This document shows, one piece after another, positions 24,388 to 32,233 of a stretch of 64,000 nt of DNA. This DNA is from Acidobacteriota bacterium (lineage in GTDB: Bacteria > Acidobacteriota > Thermoanaerobaculia > Gp7-AA8). The stretch covers positions 189,587 through 253,586 of the forward strand of contig JAFATB010000014.1 of NCBI GenBank assembly GCA_019244185.1. The letters are read 5' to 3'. The first letter of the stretch is position 1, and each line of letters opens with the position of its first letter. Below the pieces are notes generated by a model, which was given only the letters and a program-made list of their open reading frames with translations, searched no databases and had not been told where the DNA came from. The translations under genes and the position numbers were made by a program.

Positions 24388-24756
24388 CTAGAGGGTTGCC
24401 CGCGCCACCGCGTGTGAATTCGGCGTGCGGCCGTAGCGCTGCGTGGCCCAGCCGACGATCGCGCCGACGGCGCTGCCGGGAAGCATGACTTCCCAGAAAT
24501 ACTTGCCGCCCTGCATGGCCACGATGCCGTACGCGAGCAGCGCGCCGACGGCGAGTCCGAACGCGATTCCGGCGGCGACGTTCTGCACCTTGCGCGCGAA
24601 CCATCCCGCGGCGATGCCGGCGATGATGCCTTTGAAGGTGGAGCCGATGACGATGCCGATGATGGCCGCGCGCACCTCCGGCGTGAACCACGCCGTCATT
24701 CCGTCGAGCGCGCCGAGGATGGCGCCGAGCACGATTCCGAGCAGTACTTTGTTCAT
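24388..24756 (-). CDS. Small hydrophobic membrane protein, 122 aa
   Basis: I do not recognise a named family with certainty. The protein has about four Gly/Ala-rich helices (LLGIVLGAILGALDGMTAWF, AAIIGIVIGSTFKGIIAGIA, IAFGLAVGALLAYGIV, LPGSAVGAIVGW) with glycine-zipper spacing. A strong AGGAGG site lies before the ATG. It follows the Ser/Thr kinase gene by 57 bp on the same strand and may belong to the sigma-kinase unit. A hairpin downstream probably ends the transcript. Confidence 0.7.
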   Translation of the reverse strand: MNKVLLGIVLGAILGALDGMTAWFTPEVRAAIIGIVIGSTFKGIIAGIAAGWFARKVQNVAAGIAFGLAVGALLAYGIVAMQGGKYFWEVMLPGSAVGAIVGWATQRYGRTPNSHAVARATL

Positions 24757-24813
24757 GGTGATTTCCTCCTGGCTACCTGTTCAACGCCGCCGCGAAATCC
24801 TTTAACGAGCGCG

Positions 24814-25710
24814 CTAACGATGCACCGCGATGAGGACGATGACGCGCATGATGAGGTACGCGACGACGACGGCGACGAGCGCGCGGTTGCGCGCGAGCCA
24901 GCGTCCCGCGCGTTCGAAAGCGTTCTCGCGATACGCGGCGAGCGGCGCGCCGTCGAGGTAGCGGACGAGGTCTGCCGCGAGCTCGCCGGCATTCGCGTAA
25001 CGCGCATCGCGATCGGCGGCGGTGGCCTTGTCGATGATTGCGCGCAGGAGTTTCGGCGGCGCGACGAGGAGCGCGCGCAGCATCGCGCCGAGGGCGTAGA
25101 CGTCGGCGCGCGCGTCGACCGGCTCGCCGCGTTCCTGTTCCGGCGCCATGAAGCCGCGCGTGCCGGCGAGGACGCGCGTGTTTGCGTCGACGCGTGATTC
25201 GTCGACGGTGCGAGCGACGCCCCAGTCCATCACCAGCACTTCGCCGAATGTACCGGTCATGACGTTCTGCGGTTTGAGATCGCAGTGCACGACGCCGCGC
25301 GCGTGCGCCAGCGCGACCGCCTCGCAGACGCGAAGCAGGATGCGCAGGAGCTCGGTCGTGCCGCACGCGAGCTCGTCGAGGCGCTGCCCGCGCACGAGCT
25401 TCATCGCGTAATAGATGCGGCCGTCCGCGAGCGTGCCCGCGTCATGGAGCGGCACGATTCCCGGGTGTTCGAGCCGCGCCACGACGCGCGCCTCCGCGCG
25501 CATGCGCTCCGCCGCCGCGGGACTCGCGGTTTCCGTCGCGAGGACTTTGATGGCGACGCGCCGATCGAGCTCGCGATCGTGCGCCTCGTAGACGACGCCC
25601 ATGCCGCCGCGCCCGAGCTCGCGCACGAGGTCGTAGCGCGTGCCGGAAAAGTCGGGGAGCTCGGCCGCGTCGCGAAGGCGCCCGACGGCGGCGTCGGAGA
25701 GCCAGGTCAT
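24814..25710 (-). CDS. Ser/Thr protein kinase with C-terminal membrane helix
   Basis: A 298-residue Hanks-type kinase. The glycine loop is LGRGGMGVVYEA (33-44), Lys55 lies in VAIKVL, the catalytic loop is VVHCDLKPQNVM with Cys instead of Arg before Asp, and the metal loop is MDWGVAR (DWG instead of DFG). Absence of the HRD Arg suggests activity without activation-loop phosphorylation. A single helix near the end (VAVVVAYLIMRVIVLIAV) anchors it, leaving almost nothing outside. The start is ATG 25710, which overlaps the stop of a truncated duplicate of its own first codons. It pairs with the ECF-like sigma upstream. Confidence 0.88.
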   Translation of the reverse strand: MTWLSDAAVGRLRDAAELPDFSGTRYDLVRELGRGGMGVVYEAHDRELDRRVAIKVLATETASPAAAERMRAEARVVARLEHPGIVPLHDAGTLADGRIYYAMKLVRGQRLDELACGTTELLRILLRVCEAVALAHARGVVHCDLKPQNVMTGTFGEVLVMDWGVARTVDESRVDANTRVLAGTRGFMAPEQERGEPVDARADVYALGAMLRALLVAPPKLLRAIIDKATAADRDARYANAGELAADLVRYLDGAPLAAYRENAFERAGRWLARNRALVAVVVAYLIMRVIVLIAVHR

Positions 25711-25838
25711 GGGGCGGCTCCGGGTGGGGAGGGGGAGGGGGAGGGGGCGTGCGTGGCGGCGCGCCGCGTGCCGGAAAAGTCGGGGAGCTCCGCCGCATCG
25801 CGAAGGCGCGCGACGGCGGCGTCGGAGAGCCAGGTCAT
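25637..25838 (-). repeat. Tandem duplication of the kinase N-terminal coding segment
   Basis: A 74-bp segment containing the start and first 25 codons of the kinase occurs at 25637-25710 and again at 25765-25838, offset by 128 bp and differing at 3 positions, two of them silent. Between the copies lies a GGGGA-rich low-complexity tract (about 25721-25748). Confidence 0.85.
25707..25838 (-). CDS. 43-codon truncated kinase start, possible coupling or decoy ORF
   Basis: Starting at ATG 25838 this frame repeats the first 25 residues of the kinase (MTWLSDAAVARLRDAAELPD and on) and then runs into a Pro/Ser-rich tail, ending in a TGA that overlaps the true kinase ATG as ATGA. Its own ATG overlaps the sigma stop in the same ATGA manner. 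So translation could pass from sigma to mini-ORF to kinase. It is most simply a by-product of the duplication; a function is possible but not shown. Confidence 0.5.
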   Translation of the reverse strand: MTWLSDAAVARLRDAAELPDFSGTRRAATHAPSPSPSPPGAAP

Positions 25839-26518
25839 GCATCCACTCCGAGAAGCGCGCGCACTTCCGCGCGGAACTCGCGCTCGGAGGCGGTGGCGTC
25901 GCGCAAGACGTCGAGCACGTGCTCACGAAAGTGGCGGCGCATCGCGGCGAGGCGGTTCGTCACCGTGGTCTCGCTCATGCCGAAGCGGGCGCCGAGCTCG
26001 CGGTACGACAGGCGCGCGTCGTCGAGGTCGTACGCCTGGAAGAGCGCGAAGTCGTCGTCGCGCGCGCCGGCGCGCAGTCGCTCGACGGCCACGCTGAACA
26101 CGCTTCGCGCCCATTCGCGCTGAAAGTACTCCTCGGGCGATCCGCCGCGGTCGTGCTCGCGCGCGAGCTCGGCTTCCGCCTCATCGAACGGCAGGTCCGC
26201 CGCGCCGCCGCCGCGTTTGAGGCGGCGCTCCGCCTTCATCTCATTGGCGAGATGGCGATCGAAGAGCAGGCGCAGGAACGTGCGGAAGCTCGCCTTCGCG
26301 GTGTCGTACGACGCGAGCGCGTTCTTCTCGAGCACGTATGCGAGAAAGCTCTGCGTGCGGTCTTCGGCATCGTCGCGGCGGTGGGCGATGCGCGCGTACT
26401 TGTAGAGCGGACGCCAGTAGATCGAGACCACCGCATCGAGGGCGCGCGCCCGTTCGAAAGCGTCAGTGCTGCCGAGGGCTTCGACCACGCTCCGGCGCGT
26501 CGTGGGGAAGAGGGACAT
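25835..26518 (-). CDS. ECF-like sigma factor associated with Ser/Thr kinase
   Basis: 227 residues. Region 2-like sequence is DAFERARALDAVVSIYWRPLYKYARI and DDAEDRTQSFLAYVLEKNAL, and region 4-like sequence is LSYRELGARFGMSETTVTNRLAAMRRHF. It has the wide spacing and the TQSFLAYVLEK segment seen in sigma factors of Planctomycetes and Acidobacteria that sit next to protein kinases rather than anti-sigma factors. The stop overlaps the duplicated kinase start as ATGA. The kinase downstream probably controls or is controlled by this sigma by phosphorylation. TATCCT lies about 10 bases before the ATG and could be a -10 element. Confidence 0.82.
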   Translation of the reverse strand: MSLFPTTRRSVVEALGSTDAFERARALDAVVSIYWRPLYKYARIAHRRDDAEDRTQSFLAYVLEKNALASYDTAKASFRTFLRLLFDRHLANEMKAERRLKRGGGAADLPFDEAEAELAREHDRGGSPEEYFQREWARSVFSVAVERLRAGARDDDFALFQAYDLDDARLSYRELGARFGMSETTVTNRLAAMRRHFREHVLDVLRDATASEREFRAEVRALLGVDA

Positions 26519-26536
26519 GGACGCCGGAAGGATACG

Positions 26537-27088
26537 TCAGAGAGCGCGGCCTTTGCGGCGCTGCTCGGGATAGTAGGTGAGGAACGCGCGCAGGCCGTCC
26601 ATCACGTCGCGCACGCCCGCGGGGAGGTCCTTGAGGCGCAGCCAGTAGCAGCCGGGATCGAGAAGGCTGCGCAGCAGCTCCATGAAGTGATTGAGCGAGA
26701 GGTACGTCGACTCGTAGACCTTCCCTTTGATGCTGCCCTCTTCGCGGTCGCGCATCACCTTCGTCACGACGCGCGCGGCGAGGTAGTACGGCGTCTGCAG
26801 CGCGTCAAACTCCTCCTGCGGCATGCGCGGGCCTTTGGTGATGTGCTGGCGGTTGACGGTGGCCTGCAGGAAGTCGAGCACGACCACGACGGCGGTTTTC
26901 GGCACGGGGCCGGAGCGGCCGGATTCGATGGCGGCGGTGAGAAACGTGACCAGCGCCTTGATCTGTTCGGAGTCGGGATAGGAGAGCTCGCGGAGGCCGT
27001 ACTTTTTGGCGATGGCGCGCTCGTCGAGCTTGGGGAGCGGCGTCTCGATAGTCTTCTTGTCGTCGCTCAAGCGGCGGCAGAATAGCAC
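26537..27088 (-). CDS. Hypothetical protein, about 180 aa
   Basis: I do not recognise this protein. It is predicted soluble and mostly helical (KLDERAIAKKYGLRELSYPD, SEQIKALVTFLTAAIESG, ESTYLSLNHFMELLRSLL), without signal peptide or metal motifs. The start is uncertain: GTG 27088 gives 183 residues and TTG 27070 gives 177; neither has a ribosome site. It is divergent from the cNMP-DUF1003 gene with about 15 bp between, so the two promoters must overlap each other's coding ends. Codon use is like that of its neighbours. Confidence 0.6.
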   Translation of the reverse strand: MLFCRRLSDDKKTIETPLPKLDERAIAKKYGLRELSYPDSEQIKALVTFLTAAIESGRSGPVPKTAVVVVLDFLQATVNRQHITKGPRMPQEEFDALQTPYYLAARVVTKVMRDREEGSIKGKVYESTYLSLNHFMELLRSLLDPGCYWLRLKDLPAGVRDVMDGLRAFLTYYPEQRRKGRAL

Positions 27089-27090
27089 GC

Positions 27091-27096
27091 TAGAAT
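27091..27096 (+). promoter_or_regulatory. -10-like hexamer TAGAAT, leaderless type
   Basis: TAGAAT ends 7 bases before the ATG at 27104 and no ribosome site is present. The intergenic gap is too short for a normal leader, which supports transcription beginning at the start codon. Confidence 0.45.
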
Positions 27097-27103
27097 CAGC
27101 GCG

Positions 27104-27937
27104 ATGCAGACGTCCGAAGTTCTCGCGAATGCACCATTGTTCAAGCTGCTCGACCCGGCTGAGCGCGCCGATCTCGAAGGCGTGCTGACGCGCCAGGAGC
27201 TCACGGCGGGCGAGAAGATTTTCACGCACGGCGAGCCCGGCGACTCGCTCTACATCGTCGGCAGCGGACGGGTCGAGCTGTCGGTGCGCGACGACGGCGG
27301 CAACACGATCGTGCTCACCTCGTGCGGTCCCGGCGAGGTCTTCGGCGAGCTCTCGCTCTTCGACGGCGGCGCGCGCACGGCGAACGCGATCGTGCACGAC
27401 GACGCGACGCTGCTCGTGCTCGCTCGCGAGGACCTGCTCGCGTTCCTGCGCAAGCATCCCGACGCCGCGCTCGACCTGCTGACGACGATGGGGCAGCGCA
27501 TCCGCAGCGCGGACGAGATGCTGCGCCGCCGCGTTTCGCGCAACATCAACGAAGAGATGCAGGTCCGCTCGACGCGCCTCGAGCACATCGCGGACGTGAT
27601 CGCGGAGTTCAGCGGAAGCATCACGTTTCTACTGTTGAACGCGGCGTGGTTCTTCGTCTGGATCGTCTGGAACACGTTCCCGCGCATCCCGCACTTCGAT
27701 CCGTATCCGTTCGGCTTCCTGACGATGGTGGTCTCGCTCGAGGCGATCTTCCTCTCGATCTTCGTGCTCGTCAGCCAGAACCGCCAGGCGGCGAAAGACC
27801 GTTTGCGCGCGGACGCGGAGTACGAGGTGAACCTGAAAGCCGAGCTCGAGATCGGCGGCCTGCACCAGAAGATCGACGTGCTGACCGAGGAACTGCTGGC
27901 GCGGCTGCCGAAACGGGAGCGCGGAAACGGCCGTTAA
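27104..27937 (+). CDS. Cyclic-nucleotide-binding domain plus DUF1003 membrane protein
   Basis: 277 residues. Residues 8-125 form a cNMP-binding beta-roll (ANAPLFKLLDPAERADLEGV, then GEPGDSLYIVGSGRVEL and PGEVFGELSLFDGGARTANA, the phosphate-binding cassette with Glu and Arg). Residues about 155-265 are DUF1003, with two membrane helices (SITFLLLNAAWFFVWIVWNT and LTMVVSLEAIFLSIFVLVSQ) and NRQAAKDR after the second. A soluble C-terminal helix follows. It probably senses cAMP or a related nucleotide and acts at the membrane; the output is unknown. Confidence 0.87.
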   Translation: MQTSEVLANAPLFKLLDPAERADLEGVLTRQELTAGEKIFTHGEPGDSLYIVGSGRVELSVRDDGGNTIVLTSCGPGEVFGELSLFDGGARTANAIVHDDATLLVLAREDLLAFLRKHPDAALDLLTTMGQRIRSADEMLRRRVSRNINEEMQVRSTRLEHIADVIAEFSGSITFLLLNAAWFFVWIVWNTFPRIPHFDPYPFGFLTMVVSLEAIFLSIFVLVSQNRQAAKDRLRADAEYEVNLKAELEIGGLHQKIDVLTEELLARLPKRERGNGR

Positions 27938-27968
27938 CGCGGTTAACGAACCGTACGCACGCGCCAGC

Positions 27969-28601
27969 CTACTTCCAGGTCATTTCGAAGGTGCAGCTCT
28001 TGTCGCCGTGGCAGTGGCACTTTGTCTCGACCACGTTCGGCTCGGTGCCGCCGTGGCGCAGGATCGACTCCTGAAAGTAGCCGATGGCGCTGCCGCAGAA
28101 GATCGGGCTGTACACCGGATAGTTCGTGTAGATCATCCGGCCGCCGTTCGGCGTCCGCTCGAAACGCACGCTGCCGAACTTCTGATACTGATCGTGAAAC
28201 AGCGCGTTGTTTTCCAGAAAATGCACGAGCTCCTCGGAATCGAGCGAGCGGTAGATGCGTCCGATGCCGAGCTCCGCGCTCGCGGCGCCGATGAGCGCGA
28301 GCACGTTCGGATACTGCGCCTTCAGCGTCTCGTGAATCGTGCGATCGAGCTCGACGAGCGATTCGAACTCGCACCAGCTCGAGGCGAGCGGCGTCTTCAC
28401 ATAGCCGCGCGTGCGCGGCGTGAGCTTCTCGAGCAGCCGCGCGAAACCGTCTTCGCCGGCGGTGTCGAGGAGGAACTGCTTGCGGCCGCCGAACATCACG
28501 CCTTTCACTTTCGCGATCGACGGATCGGGGCCGACCAGTACTTCTTTACCTTCGAGTTTTGGGAGCGTAGCAGGAGCTTTGCGCTGCATCAGGAGGGACA
28601 T
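27969..28601 (-). CDS. V4R/heme-NO-binding-like protein (TIGR02265-like)
   Basis: About 210 residues. The C-terminal half resembles 4-vinyl-reductase/heme-NO-binding-type sensor domains: YQKFGSVRFERTPNGGRMIY, then YSPIFCGSAIGYFQESILRHGG and the closing CHCHGDKSCTFEMTWK with a C-x-C-x5-C arrangement. Similar proteins with unknown function are common in myxobacteria. ATG 28601 is chosen over ATG 28610 because TAGAAT lies exactly 7 bases upstream of it, as in other leaderless starts here. The gene is convergent with the cNMP gene. The ligand is not known; metal or small aromatic compounds are possible. Confidence 0.65.
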   Translation of the reverse strand: MSLLMQRKAPATLPKLEGKEVLVGPDPSIAKVKGVMFGGRKQFLLDTAGEDGFARLLEKLTPRTRGYVKTPLASSWCEFESLVELDRTIHETLKAQYPNVLALIGAASAELGIGRIYRSLDSEELVHFLENNALFHDQYQKFGSVRFERTPNGGRMIYTNYPVYSPIFCGSAIGYFQESILRHGGTEPNVVETKCHCHGDKSCTFEMTWK

Positions 28602-28608
28602 GGCGCGC

Positions 28609-28614
28609 ATTCTA
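28609..28614 (-). promoter_or_regulatory. -10-like hexamer TAGAAT, leaderless type
   Basis: On the minus strand TAGAAT ends 7 bases before the ATG at 28601, the same hexamer and the same spacing as the gene starting at 27104. Confidence 0.45.
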
Positions 28615-28675
28615 GTCGCCGCCGCTGCCGGCGCGTGCGAAGTTGTCGCAAAGTCTTACGAACGATGCAGTCGCG

Positions 28676-30031
28676 TCAGGGAGTCTTGTCGAGCGACTGC
28701 GTGAGGTAGTTGTCGAGCAGCGACGCGAGCCCGACGTTGATCTGGAAACCTTTCTTCACGTTGGCCTCGTCGTGATTGGCCCAGCTGAGCGCGACCGGCA
28801 GCGAGACCGAGCTCGTGATGTAGAGGTTCGCGTTCACCTGCAGCACGCCGACGTTCTTGTTGTTGCTGTCCGCGTTGCGCCACCACTTCGCGGCGAGCGT
28901 GGCGTCGAAGCGGCCGTCGTTGAAGCGGCCGATCGTCGCGCCGCCTTCGACCGAGATCGCGCGCACCTGGTGCAGGTTCTTGTGCTGGTAGTGCTGGTTG
29001 AAGTCGCCTTCCGCGTTGAGGTTCACGGTGAGCTTCGGCGCGGAGTTGTACGCGTAGAGGATCTTCACCGACGTGTAGTCGTCGATGGTCGTGTCGCGAT
29101 GCGCGCTGCCGGCGAGCGAGAGCTGCTGCTTGTTGTTGAGCGCGAGATACGCGTTCGTGAGAGTGCTCATCTGCAGCGTCGCCGCGTTGGCGGTGCTCTG
29201 CGCGAGCGCGACGGCCGCGGCGCAGACCTGCAGCTGCGTGTTCTGCTCGGCCGTGACGCTGAGCTGCGGACCGACGATCGTGTCGAGCTTCGCGCGCAGC
29301 GAGCCGGCGGTGACGCTGCCGGCGCTCGTGACGAACTGCTGCAGCGCGACGAGTTGCTGCGTGTAATTCGGCATCGTCGTGACGGGCGCGCACGCGGTCG
29401 CCTTCGCCTGGTCGCGCTGCTGGATCGGCGCGATCAGCGGCTGGAACTGATCGATGAGCGCGATGTCGCGGGGGCTACGGTTGCCGAGGACCGTCCACTT
29501 CACCTCGCCCGAGTCGACGCTGCTGAAGTCTCCCTGGTCGACCGACGTGCCGCTCGTGAACGACGCGGAGAGCGCGATGTGGCGGAGCGCGGCGTAGTCG
29601 CGCCAGTTCTGCGGCGAGTCGCGCACGCCGACGAAGCCGCCGAGGAGGTAGGGCGTGGTGCTGAGCGTGAGCGCGGTGCCGTTCGACTGCGAGTTGACGG
29701 CGCCGCGCTCGACGGCGAGCGAGAGCAGATCGGCGAAGCCCGTTTTCTCGGACGCGCTCGTCGCGCCGGGCGTGTTCGGCGACGCGCCGACCTGCACGTC
29801 CGTGCGCGTGTTGTTCGCGGCCGTCACGTAGTCCGCTTTCGTCGACGCCACGGCCTGCGTGCCGCCGGCGCGCGAGGCGAGGTAGAGATCGAGCACGTCC
29901 GCTACGGGCGGCGCGGTTGGATTCTTCGCCACGAGATCGTTGAACGCGGCGTCGGTGGAGAGCGGCGCCGTCTGCGCGAACGCGCCGGCGCAGGCGAGGA
30001 GCAGCAGGAGCGCGATCGTCGCGTGCTTCAC
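28676..30031 (-). CDS. Exported hypothetical protein, porin-like C-terminus
   Basis: 451 residues. A GTG start gives a clear signal peptide (ATIALLLLLACAGAFAQ). The mature protein is rich in Thr, Ser, Asn and Gln, with alternating hydrophobic strands in the C-terminal half (LTVNLNAEGDFNQHY, GVLQVNANLYITSSVSLPVA), suggesting an outer-membrane beta-barrel or secreted beta-rich protein. I do not recognise a named family. The GTG overlaps the upstream stop as GTGA, and the gene is third in a unit with a PspA-like protein and a 123-residue unknown. Confidence 0.75.
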   Translation of the reverse strand: MKHATIALLLLLACAGAFAQTAPLSTDAAFNDLVAKNPTAPPVADVLDLYLASRAGGTQAVASTKADYVTAANNTRTDVQVGASPNTPGATSASEKTGFADLLSLAVERGAVNSQSNGTALTLSTTPYLLGGFVGVRDSPQNWRDYAALRHIALSASFTSGTSVDQGDFSSVDSGEVKWTVLGNRSPRDIALIDQFQPLIAPIQQRDQAKATACAPVTTMPNYTQQLVALQQFVTSAGSVTAGSLRAKLDTIVGPQLSVTAEQNTQLQVCAAAVALAQSTANAATLQMSTLTNAYLALNNKQQLSLAGSAHRDTTIDDYTSVKILYAYNSAPKLTVNLNAEGDFNQHYQHKNLHQVRAISVEGGATIGRFNDGRFDATLAAKWWRNADSNNKNVGVLQVNANLYITSSVSLPVALSWANHDEANVKKGFQINVGLASLLDNYLTQSLDKTP

Positions 30032-30399
30032 TGCGCCGGCTCCTGGATGATGACCACGACTTGCGTGAGCGCCTGATATGGCAGCACGGGCGTGGTGAGG
30101 ATCGGGATGAGCGTCGTGTCGAGCACCGCGCCCTGATCGTCGACGGTGATGATCTGGTACTGCGCCTGCGGCGTCGCGCCGATGGTGAAGAACGTGCGGA
30201 TGTCGATGGTGTGCATCGCGCCGGGGCCGTTCAGCATCTCCGGTGTCACGCGCACGTTGCTGCCCGATTCCGGGAACGACAGCGCGGTGGAGTTCACGCC
30301 GGCGACGACGAGAAAGCCGGTGCCGACGGCGGAGACGGTGATGCTCAAGCCCTCGCTGGGGGTCAGTTGATAGATGCGCTCTGCGAGCTTGGTGGCCAT
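30028..30399 (-). CDS. Hypothetical protein, 123 aa, PspA-operon partner
   Basis: No recognised family and no signal peptide. It is predicted all-beta (GLSITVSAVGTGFLVVAGVN, QYQIITVDDQGAVLDTTLIP), perhaps a small beta-sandwich. An upstream GAGAGAGGAGTC stretch can serve as ribosome site. It lies 36 bp after the PspA-like gene and overlaps the next gene by 4 bp, so the three are co-translated. A role in envelope stress together with PspA is suggested by position only. Confidence 0.65.
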   Translation of the reverse strand: MATKLAERIYQLTPSEGLSITVSAVGTGFLVVAGVNSTALSFPESGSNVRVTPEMLNGPGAMHTIDIRTFFTIGATPQAQYQIITVDDQGAVLDTTLIPILTTPVLPYQALTQVVVIIQEPAQ

Positions 30400-30435
30400 G
30401 GACGACTCCTCTCTCTCTTTCTCGTTCGACGCGCG

Positions 30436-31134
30436 TCAGGAGTCCGCGACCGGTTCCATCGATTCGATGGATATCCCTTCGTTTGCCACGAACTCCGCCA
30501 GCGCCTGTTCGGCGACCGCGCGTTCTTCTTCTTCCCTGACGCTCACCTCGGCGATCTGCAGCGGCGAGCGCGTGCGGCCGGCGGCGAGCTCGCGTTGTTC
30601 CGCGACCATGCGGTGCACGCGGTCGAGCGTGTCGCCCGCGCCGCCGATCGACGTGATCGTCCCCGAGGCCAGCGTCGCGAGCTCGGCGGTCGCGCGTTGG
30701 ACGCGCGCGTCGTCGAGGCCGCTCTTCAACTGCTCCAGCTTCAGCTGCGCGGCGTGTACGGAAACGTCGCGCGCTTTGATCAATTCTTTGTACGTCGTCT
30801 CGGCGTGCGTCAGCTGCGTGCGGTTTTCGGCGAGCTCGCGCCGCGTCGTCTGCAGGCGCAGCGCGTAGCTCGCGGCGGCGTTGCGATTCGCGGCGCGGAG
30901 ATTCGCGGCCGCTCGCGCGCGCAGCTCGCGTTCTTCCTGTTCGAGCCTGCGGATCTGCGTCATGAGCCGCTCGCAGAGACCGGCGTGCGCGGCGAGGCCC
31001 TCGTTGTAGTTCGCGATCTGCCGGCGGAGGTTGTCCTTCTCGACGTCGAGCAGCGCCTCCGGATTGCGGCGTTCGATCCCGGACGCGACGCGGCCGAGGA
31101 ATCCGCGGAGGAGATTCGCGAGCCGTCCGACCAT
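30436..31134 (-). CDS. PspA/IM30-family membrane-remodelling protein
   Basis: 232 residues. The N-terminal amphipathic helix (MVGRLANLLRGFLGRVASGIE) and the long coiled-coil body (LLDVEKDNLRRQIANYNEGL, LEQEERELRARAAANLRAAN) match the ESCRT-III-like PspA/Vipp1 family, which coats stressed inner membranes. ATG 31134 is chosen because the helix starts there and TACACT lies 7 bases upstream; the longer frame starting at 31194 would add non-family sequence. It is the first gene of a three-gene unit and divergent from a receiver-domain gene. Confidence 0.82.
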   Translation of the reverse strand: MVGRLANLLRGFLGRVASGIERRNPEALLDVEKDNLRRQIANYNEGLAAHAGLCERLMTQIRRLEQEERELRARAAANLRAANRNAAASYALRLQTTRRELAENRTQLTHAETTYKELIKARDVSVHAAQLKLEQLKSGLDDARVQRATAELATLASGTITSIGGAGDTLDRVHRMVAEQRELAAGRTRSPLQIAEVSVREEEERAVAEQALAEFVANEGISIESMEPVADS

Positions 31135-31141
31135 GCGGCGA

Positions 31142-31147
31142 AGTGTA
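31142..31147 (-). promoter_or_regulatory. -10-like hexamer TACACT, leaderless type
   Basis: On the minus strand TACACT ends 7 bases before the PspA-like ATG, with no ribosome site between. Confidence 0.35.
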
Positions 31148-31199
31148 GCCGAGGAGCGCGCGGCGCCGTGGCACTGTTCCTGCCTCACAGCCACGCGGA

Positions 31200-31565
31200 A
31201 TGGGCAGCTCGGTGCTGATCGTCGACGACGATCCGACGGTCGCGGAGTCGTTGCGCGAGGTGATGAATGGGTACGACATCTCGCTCGAGATCGCGACGAA
31301 CGCGGAGTCGGCGGCGAGCCTGCTCGACACGCGGGGCTACTGCGGCGTGGTGCTCGATCTCGTGCTGAGCGGCGGCAACGGCTTCGACGTGCTGCGCCAC
31401 ATGCGCGCGCGCGGCGTGATCATCCCGACCATCGTCATCACGGAGAAGCTGCCGTCGTACGTGCGCGAGATGCTCGACGAGGATCAGGTGAAGCTCGTCT
31501 TCCCGAAGCCGGTCGAGCCGCGGCTCCTCGCCGCGGTAGTGCGCGGCCTGTGCGGGATCGCGTGA
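31200..31565 (+). CDS. Single-domain response regulator (receiver only)
   Basis: 121 residues forming one receiver domain. Acidic residues lie in VLIVDDDPTVAESL (9-11), the phospho-acceptor is in GVVLDLVLSGGNG (Asp near 53) and the conserved Lys is in KLVFPKPVEP. The usual Thr/Ser switch is in PTIVITEKLP. No output domain is present, so it probably passes a phosphate or binds a target protein. It is divergent from the PspA-like gene and convergent with an HTH-receiver protein that ends 6 bp later. Confidence 0.85.
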   Translation: MGSSVLIVDDDPTVAESLREVMNGYDISLEIATNAESAASLLDTRGYCGVVLDLVLSGGNGFDVLRHMRARGVIIPTIVITEKLPSYVREMLDEDQVKLVFPKPVEPRLLAAVVRGLCGIA

Positions 31566-31571
31566 CGCGCG

Positions 31572-32126
31572 TCAGCGCGTGAGCGCCGCGAGCGCGGGAA
31601 AGAGGATCTCCGCGTTCTCGATCGCGAACGACTTCTTGAGGATCGCGTGCACCGCGCGGTGGTTCGCGACCTCGCGCACGTCACCCGAGCCAGCCGCGGA
31701 GATGACGATCACTTGCGCGGGCGGACCCGGCTTGCGCGAGACGCGCGCGAGCACTTCGGCGCCGCTCAGCTTCGGCAGCCGCAGATCGAGCAGCAGCATG
31801 CGGTAGTCGCGCATCGCCGCTGCGTCGAGCGCCGCGTAGCCGTCCGCTGCCTCGTCGACCGTGCAGCCCTGCTTCCGCAGTTCCGCGACGAAGAGCTTGC
31901 GGATCGGCGTGTCGTCTTCGACGACGAGGAAGTCGCGCGTGCGCGAGCCGCGGATGCGCACCTCGATGTCTTCGAGCGCTGCGGTGATGTCGCGATGCGG
32001 CGGCAGCGGCAGGCGGCCGTCTTCCATCTGTTCGAGCTCGCGCGTGGAGACGCCGAGCTCGCCGGCGAGTGCCGCGAGAGAAAGGCCGATCGCGAGACGT
32101 CGCGAGCGCAGTTCTTTCGGAGTCAT
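31572..32126 (-). CDS. HTH (XRE-type) fused N-terminally to a receiver domain
   Basis: 184 residues. Residues 1-55 form a Cro/C1-type helix-turn-helix (LAIGLSLAALAGELGVSTRELEQMEDG), and residues about 62-180 a receiver (FLVVEDDTPIRKLF, phospho-Asp in YRMLLLDLRLPKLSGAEVL, switch in VIVISAAGSG, Lys in ILKKSF). The domain order is the reverse of usual response regulators, whose DNA-binding part is C-terminal. A TACGAT hexamer lies about 20 bases before the ATG. No sensor kinase is adjacent, so it is an orphan regulator. Confidence 0.83.
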   Translation of the reverse strand: MTPKELRSRRLAIGLSLAALAGELGVSTRELEQMEDGRLPLPPHRDITAALEDIEVRIRGSRTRDFLVVEDDTPIRKLFVAELRKQGCTVDEAADGYAALDAAAMRDYRMLLLDLRLPKLSGAEVLARVSRKPGPPAQVIVISAAGSGDVREVANHRAVHAILKKSFAIENAEILFPALAALTR

Positions 32127-32185
32127 GGACGAGACCGTTGCCCCGTATCGTACACCTCCTGCGCGAGGACGCAGGTCGGATGTTC

Positions 32186-32214
32186 TTGACAGGAGCGGGG
32201 GAGGCTCCTAGACT
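32186..32214 (+). promoter_or_regulatory. Consensus sigma-70 promoter of the TonB-receptor/lipid operon
   Basis: TTGACA (32186-32191), a 17-base spacer and TAGACT (32209-32214) give a near-perfect vegetative promoter. The start point would be near 32221, about 48 bases before the receptor ATG, and just before the palindromic operator. Confidence 0.75.
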
Positions 32215-32233
32215 GCGCGGCAATCGCAACAAA

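Noticed and set aside
25721..25748. GGGGA-rich tract as a G-quadruplex regulatory element
   Set aside because: It is most simply the junction of the duplication; G runs are present, but nothing else supports a regulatory role.
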